Of a stretch of 64,000 nt of DNA, positions 61,542 through 64,000 are shown one piece after another. A model generated the notes under the pieces. The model did no database searches. It was not told where the DNA came from and was given only the letters and a program-made list of their open reading frames with translations. The stretch is from Pseudomonas marvdashtae (GTDB lineage Bacteria > Pseudomonadota > Gammaproteobacteria > Pseudomonadales > Pseudomonadaceae). Numbering within the stretch: the first letter of the stretch is position 1; every line of letters begins with the position of its first letter. The position numbers and the translations under genes are program-made. The stretch lies in NCBI RefSeq assembly GCF_014268655.2, contig NZ_JABWQX020000001.1, forward strand, positions 2,448,001 through 2,512,000. The letters are read 5' to 3'.

Positions 61542-62963
61542 TTATGCAGCTCCCAAGTTGACCAGGTATTGCCCGGTGATTTCGGTTTCGAAGGTGCCGC
61601 GTTCAAAGGGCGGCGGTACGGTGAGTTTGTAGTTGAACAGTGCGTGGCCTTGTTCAAGTTCGGTTTGGGGATTGCGGGCCGGGTCGTACCAACATTCGCC
61701 GCCGAGCAAGGCGCCGTCGCCGATGAGTTTGCGCAGGAAAAGGTTGACGCTTTCGGTGATGCTGGTGATGAGCGAGGTGGTGAGTGGTTGGTCGACGAAC
61801 TGCAGCGCGCTGTAGCGGATGGATTCGTCGACGACGTCTTTGGTGCGGCGCACGTTTTCGAAGTTGCGCATGTGGGTGACGCTGGGCCAGGCCGCGGTGC
61901 GGTTGCCCCACAGGCGCAGGCCGGTGCCGAAGGCGTTGAAGACGGTGGTGATGCCGTTCTCGTTGAGCAGGTTGACTTCGCTGTGTGAGTCATCGACCCG
62001 CGCGGTTAGCGGCCGCTCCAGGCCGATGACGCCGATCAATTCCTGATTGGAACTGCTCCACCAATAGCCGTGGTCGTTGTCGACTTTGGCGCGCAGGCCG
62101 GCGGCGCGGATGGACAACGGTTGCAGGCGCTCGCCCTTGGCGGCGTCGTGGACTTTGATATGCGGATAGCACAACCGAACACGGTCGCTGCTGGTGTTGA
62201 AGTTGATGGCGCCCGCTGGCCCGCGCCCGGCCAGTACCTGTTGCACGGTGGTGCCGATGGGCGCGTCGATGTAGGCGATGCCGCCAACTTGGCCCGCCGC
62301 GGCGCCCAGTTCGGCGGTCACTTCTTTCAAGGTGCTGAAGCCTGGGGCAATGAAGATCTTAGGGAAGAAGCCCAGTTGGTTGTAGCTGTCTTGGAAGGCT
62401 TTCAGGCCGGTGCGCCGCCCAGCAGCGTTGACGGCGCCGATGATGTCTGTCGCGGTGACTTTGCTGGGATCGGCGTGGGTGTAGTCCACTTTGATCTGGG
62501 CATTGGCGGCGATATTGCCCGCCGGCAACCGCCTGATGTGGCCCGAGAGCATGTCCACGTTGTAATCGGTGTTTTCTATATGTGTGACCAATCCGTCGGC
62601 GGACTTCATTTGCAGCGTTTGCAGTCCGCCGTGTTCCAGTTGCAATAGATCGTTGGGGGCGAACTGTTGGTCTTGCTCTTCCACGGTGGCGCTGTGGATG
62701 GCGGGATCGAGCACGTTGACGACCAGTACGGTGCCGACGCCGAAGTCGAAGACGCCTTGCAGGGCTTCGGGGATGGAGAAGCCTGTGATGTGCGGGCCGA
62801 ACTGTGCGGCATGGATGTCGTTAAGGCATAGGGTCAGTTCGTTGATGGGGCCGGTGGGCGCGGTGCCGACAACGGCGATGACGGCGGATTTGACCACGCG
62901 GATGGACCTGGGGCCGCGTTCGACTTCGGTGGTTTCGATGCCGTGTAGGTAGTTGGCGGGCAT
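61542..62963 (-). CDS. Tail sheath protein (P2 gpFI / Mu gpL-like)
   Basis: This 473-aa contractile sheath protein has YLHGIETTEVERGPRSIRVVKSAVIAVVGTAP, a central domain with KIFIAPGFSTLKEV, and the C-terminal LWGNRTAAWP...ENVRRTKDVVDESI and NPQTELEQGHALFNYKLTVPPPFERGTFE motifs of sheath proteins. The contractile tail marks a myovirus-like phage or tailocin. It overlaps nothing and lies 4 bp after the gp38-like gene. Confidence 0.95.
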   Translation of the reverse strand: MPANYLHGIETTEVERGPRSIRVVKSAVIAVVGTAPTGPINELTLCLNDIHAAQFGPHITGFSIPEALQGVFDFGVGTVLVVNVLDPAIHSATVEEQDQQFAPNDLLQLEHGGLQTLQMKSADGLVTHIENTDYNVDMLSGHIRRLPAGNIAANAQIKVDYTHADPSKVTATDIIGAVNAAGRRTGLKAFQDSYNQLGFFPKIFIAPGFSTLKEVTAELGAAAGQVGGIAYIDAPIGTTVQQVLAGRGPAGAINFNTSSDRVRLCYPHIKVHDAAKGERLQPLSIRAAGLRAKVDNDHGYWWSSSNQELIGVIGLERPLTARVDDSHSEVNLLNENGITTVFNAFGTGLRLWGNRTAAWPSVTHMRNFENVRRTKDVVDESIRYSALQFVDQPLTTSLITSITESVNLFLRKLIGDGALLGGECWYDPARNPQTELEQGHALFNYKLTVPPPFERGTFETEITGQYLVNLGAA

Positions 62964-62966
62964 GGG

Positions 62967-63212
62967 TTATTCCTTAAGGGCGGATATTGATGGTGCTTGT
63001 ATTGCCTTTGCGGATGAGCCCGCTGGCAGGGGGTTGGCGTGGAACGGTTGCAGGTGTTTGAGGGCCAATAGGACGCGGGTGTATTCGTGATCGGCGGGCA
63101 TGCTGACCGGTTGGCCTGGGTGCAGGAGGACTTCGAGGCGTTCGCCGGTTTTGCCGACGCGTAGAGAGGCGCAACTGGGTGGCCCGGCGTAGCGGTAGGT
63201 GGTGAGTTTCAT
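62967..63212 (-). CDS. DUF2635 phage protein (Mu gp38-like)
   Basis: This 81-aa protein reads LHPGQPVSMPADHEYTRVLLALKHLQPFHANPLP, matching the short DUF2635 family that stands just upstream of Mu-type sheath genes. The role is not known. The start overlaps the gp37-like gene by 4 bp. Confidence 0.8.
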   Translation of the reverse strand: MKLTTYRYAGPPSCASLRVGKTGERLEVLLHPGQPVSMPADHEYTRVLLALKHLQPFHANPLPAGSSAKAIQAPSISALKE

Positions 63213-63691
63213 GGGTGCTCCTGAAGCTGGACGGAGGTCAGTTTTGGCCCGCTTTCGGGGGCCTGGGTTTGCAGGTGTGGGATGCCGGCGGCGAAATCTT
63301 GGGCGTACTGCCAGAGGCCGTTGTGATGCCCAATAAAGTGTTCGGAAACAGGACGGCAGGCCTGGTTGGCGTGCGGCGGATACCAGCCGGTGAGGCAGGT
63401 GCGGATGCGGTCAAGGTGACTGACGACGCCGTCTTTGCCGTTGAGTTGGCGGAACACCAACGTGAGGCGCAGCACCAGGTGACGCGCTTGGAAACAGGCG
63501 TCGGTGCTTTCTGAATGGCCGAAGGTGGATTTGCCGTAGGCGAGCAAGACGGCGCCGCGAGGATGGTTGAGCCGGTATTGCAACGGGTTTTCGGGGAACA
63601 GCTCGATCATCAGTTCGCGGCCGAGGTCGGCTTGAAGCCGGGCGAGCATGGCGTCGAGCAGTTGTTCGGTTTGGGTTTTGGCCGGCGTCAT
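63209..63691 (-). CDS. DUF1834-like phage protein (Mu gp37-like)
   Basis: This 160-aa protein starts at 63691. It shows TPAKTQTEQLLDAMLARLQADLG and a beta-rich core, HPRGAVLLAYGKSTFGHSE, with a later VSHLDRIRTCLTGWYPP. It matches the Mu gp37 family in order and size, thought to act in tail completion. It overlaps the gp36-like gene by one base. Confidence 0.75.
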   Translation of the reverse strand: MTPAKTQTEQLLDAMLARLQADLGRELMIELFPENPLQYRLNHPRGAVLLAYGKSTFGHSESTDACFQARHLVLRLTLVFRQLNGKDGVVSHLDRIRTCLTGWYPPHANQACRPVSEHFIGHHNGLWQYAQDFAAGIPHLQTQAPESGPKLTSVQLQEHP

Positions 63692-64000
63692 TAATAGCGG
63701 TCCCACTGCTGGGCACCGAACTGTTGAGGGCGTGCGCGCACGCGGATCTCGCCCGGCTCTGGCACGGCCTGGCCGGTGGGTGTGCCGAGGGTGATGACGC
63801 CATCGCGGATGTTTTCCAACAGTTTGAGGGTGTCGTTGCGGCTGTCTTTGACGGCGTCGGGCAAGGCGCCCTCGGGGCGGCGTTGGTAGAGCCAATGGCG
63901 GGCCAGGTAGACCACGGCGTCGCGCAGGATGGTGGGCACCGGGTGGAGTGGCAGTTGATAGCGGCCGCGTAGGTAGCCGTCGACCAGTTCCTCGGCCTGA
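63691..64000 (-). CDS. DUF1320-like phage protein (Mu gp36-like), 5' end beyond window
   Basis: About 103 codons are seen, running off the right edge. Text such as LVDGYLRGRYQLPLHPVPTILRDAVVYLARHWLYQRR and NDTLKLLENIRDGVITLGTP matches DUF1320, a head-tail joining family. The presence of this gene beside a sheath gene implies that head genes continue to the right. Confidence 0.8.
   Translation of the reverse strand, partial: QAEELVDGYLRGRYQLPLHPVPTILRDAVVYLARHWLYQRRPEGALPDAVKDSRNDTLKLLENIRDGVITLGTPTGQAVPEPGEIRVRARPQQFGAQQWDRY

Noticed and set aside
1..64000. CRISPR arrays, tRNA and rRNA genes
   Set aside because: No regularly spaced repeats, cloverleaf sequences or rRNA-like stretches were noticed on reading.
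43288..64000. R-type tailocin instead of a prophage
   Set aside because: DUF1320/gp36-like and gp37-like genes suggest that head-joining genes continue to the right. It cannot be fully excluded, since capsid and lysis genes are not in view.

Overview
The window looks like a chromosomal segment of a fluorescens-group Pseudomonas. It is GC-rich, the host genes read as typical pseudomonad genes, the glycogen/trehalose block is arranged as in that genus, and a lipopeptide-siderophore locus sits beside RND efflux genes. No rRNA, tRNA, CRISPR array or complete insertion sequence was seen.

Bases 1-7,409 are one edge of a siderophore locus. They hold the 5' part of a fatty acyl-AMP ligase/carrier/condensation NRPS, a SyrP-like beta-hydroxylase, a TonB-dependent receptor and a diaminobutyrate-type aminotransferase. 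A Fur-box-like site lies in the divergent promoter. Together these point to a corrugatin/ornicorrugatin-like lipopeptide siderophore (inference). Bases 7,544-16,587 hold a TetR regulator, a divergent RND efflux system (outer-membrane factor facing adaptor and pump) with matching twin operators, a ketosynthase translationally coupled to the pump, and an MFS drug transporter behind a 17-bp perfect inverted repeat. Bases 16,707-28,300 are ordinary host genes: SDR, trehalase, LysR, Lrp, EamA, an aldehyde dehydrogenase, an autotransporter, a phosphodiesterase-fold protein and a PIG-L deacetylase. Bases 28,555-39,476 are a minus-strand glycogen/trehalose block, glgA-treZ-malQ-treY-DUF2934-glgX, with mostly overlapping genes. 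Bases 40,027-43,000 are small host metabolic genes.

From about 43.0-43.3 kb to the right edge lies a prophage, or a phage-derived element, read right to left. The genes from the right edge to the tube are Mu-like (gp36, gp37 and gp38 homologues, sheath, tube). The gp41-type chaperone carries an apparent -2 frameshift into a GpE-like extension. After the tape measure the baseplate genes are P2-like (U, X, D, V, W, J, I), followed by a glycine-rich fibre protein, a fibre-assembly protein and a Com/DNA-cytosine-methyltransferase pair. Head, integration and lysis genes are not in view.

The tail operon is interrupted by cargo. A membrane-anchored unknown sits between gpV and gpW. A two-gene cassette with its own terminator (LOTUS-like protein plus a possible nucleotide-ligand-type protein) and a RloC/PrrC-like anticodon nuclease next to a putative PD-(D/E)XK protein lie between tube and chaperone. 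The segment carrying the nuclease is bounded by two copies of the 3' end of the tube gene. An identical 21-bp AT-rich sequence precedes the tail genes that resume after two of the insertions. I read this as modular anti-phage or exclusion cargo in a tail operon; this is the part of the window most worth following up. The methyltransferase carries its motif IX in the wrong frame, which suggests two compensating frameshifts.
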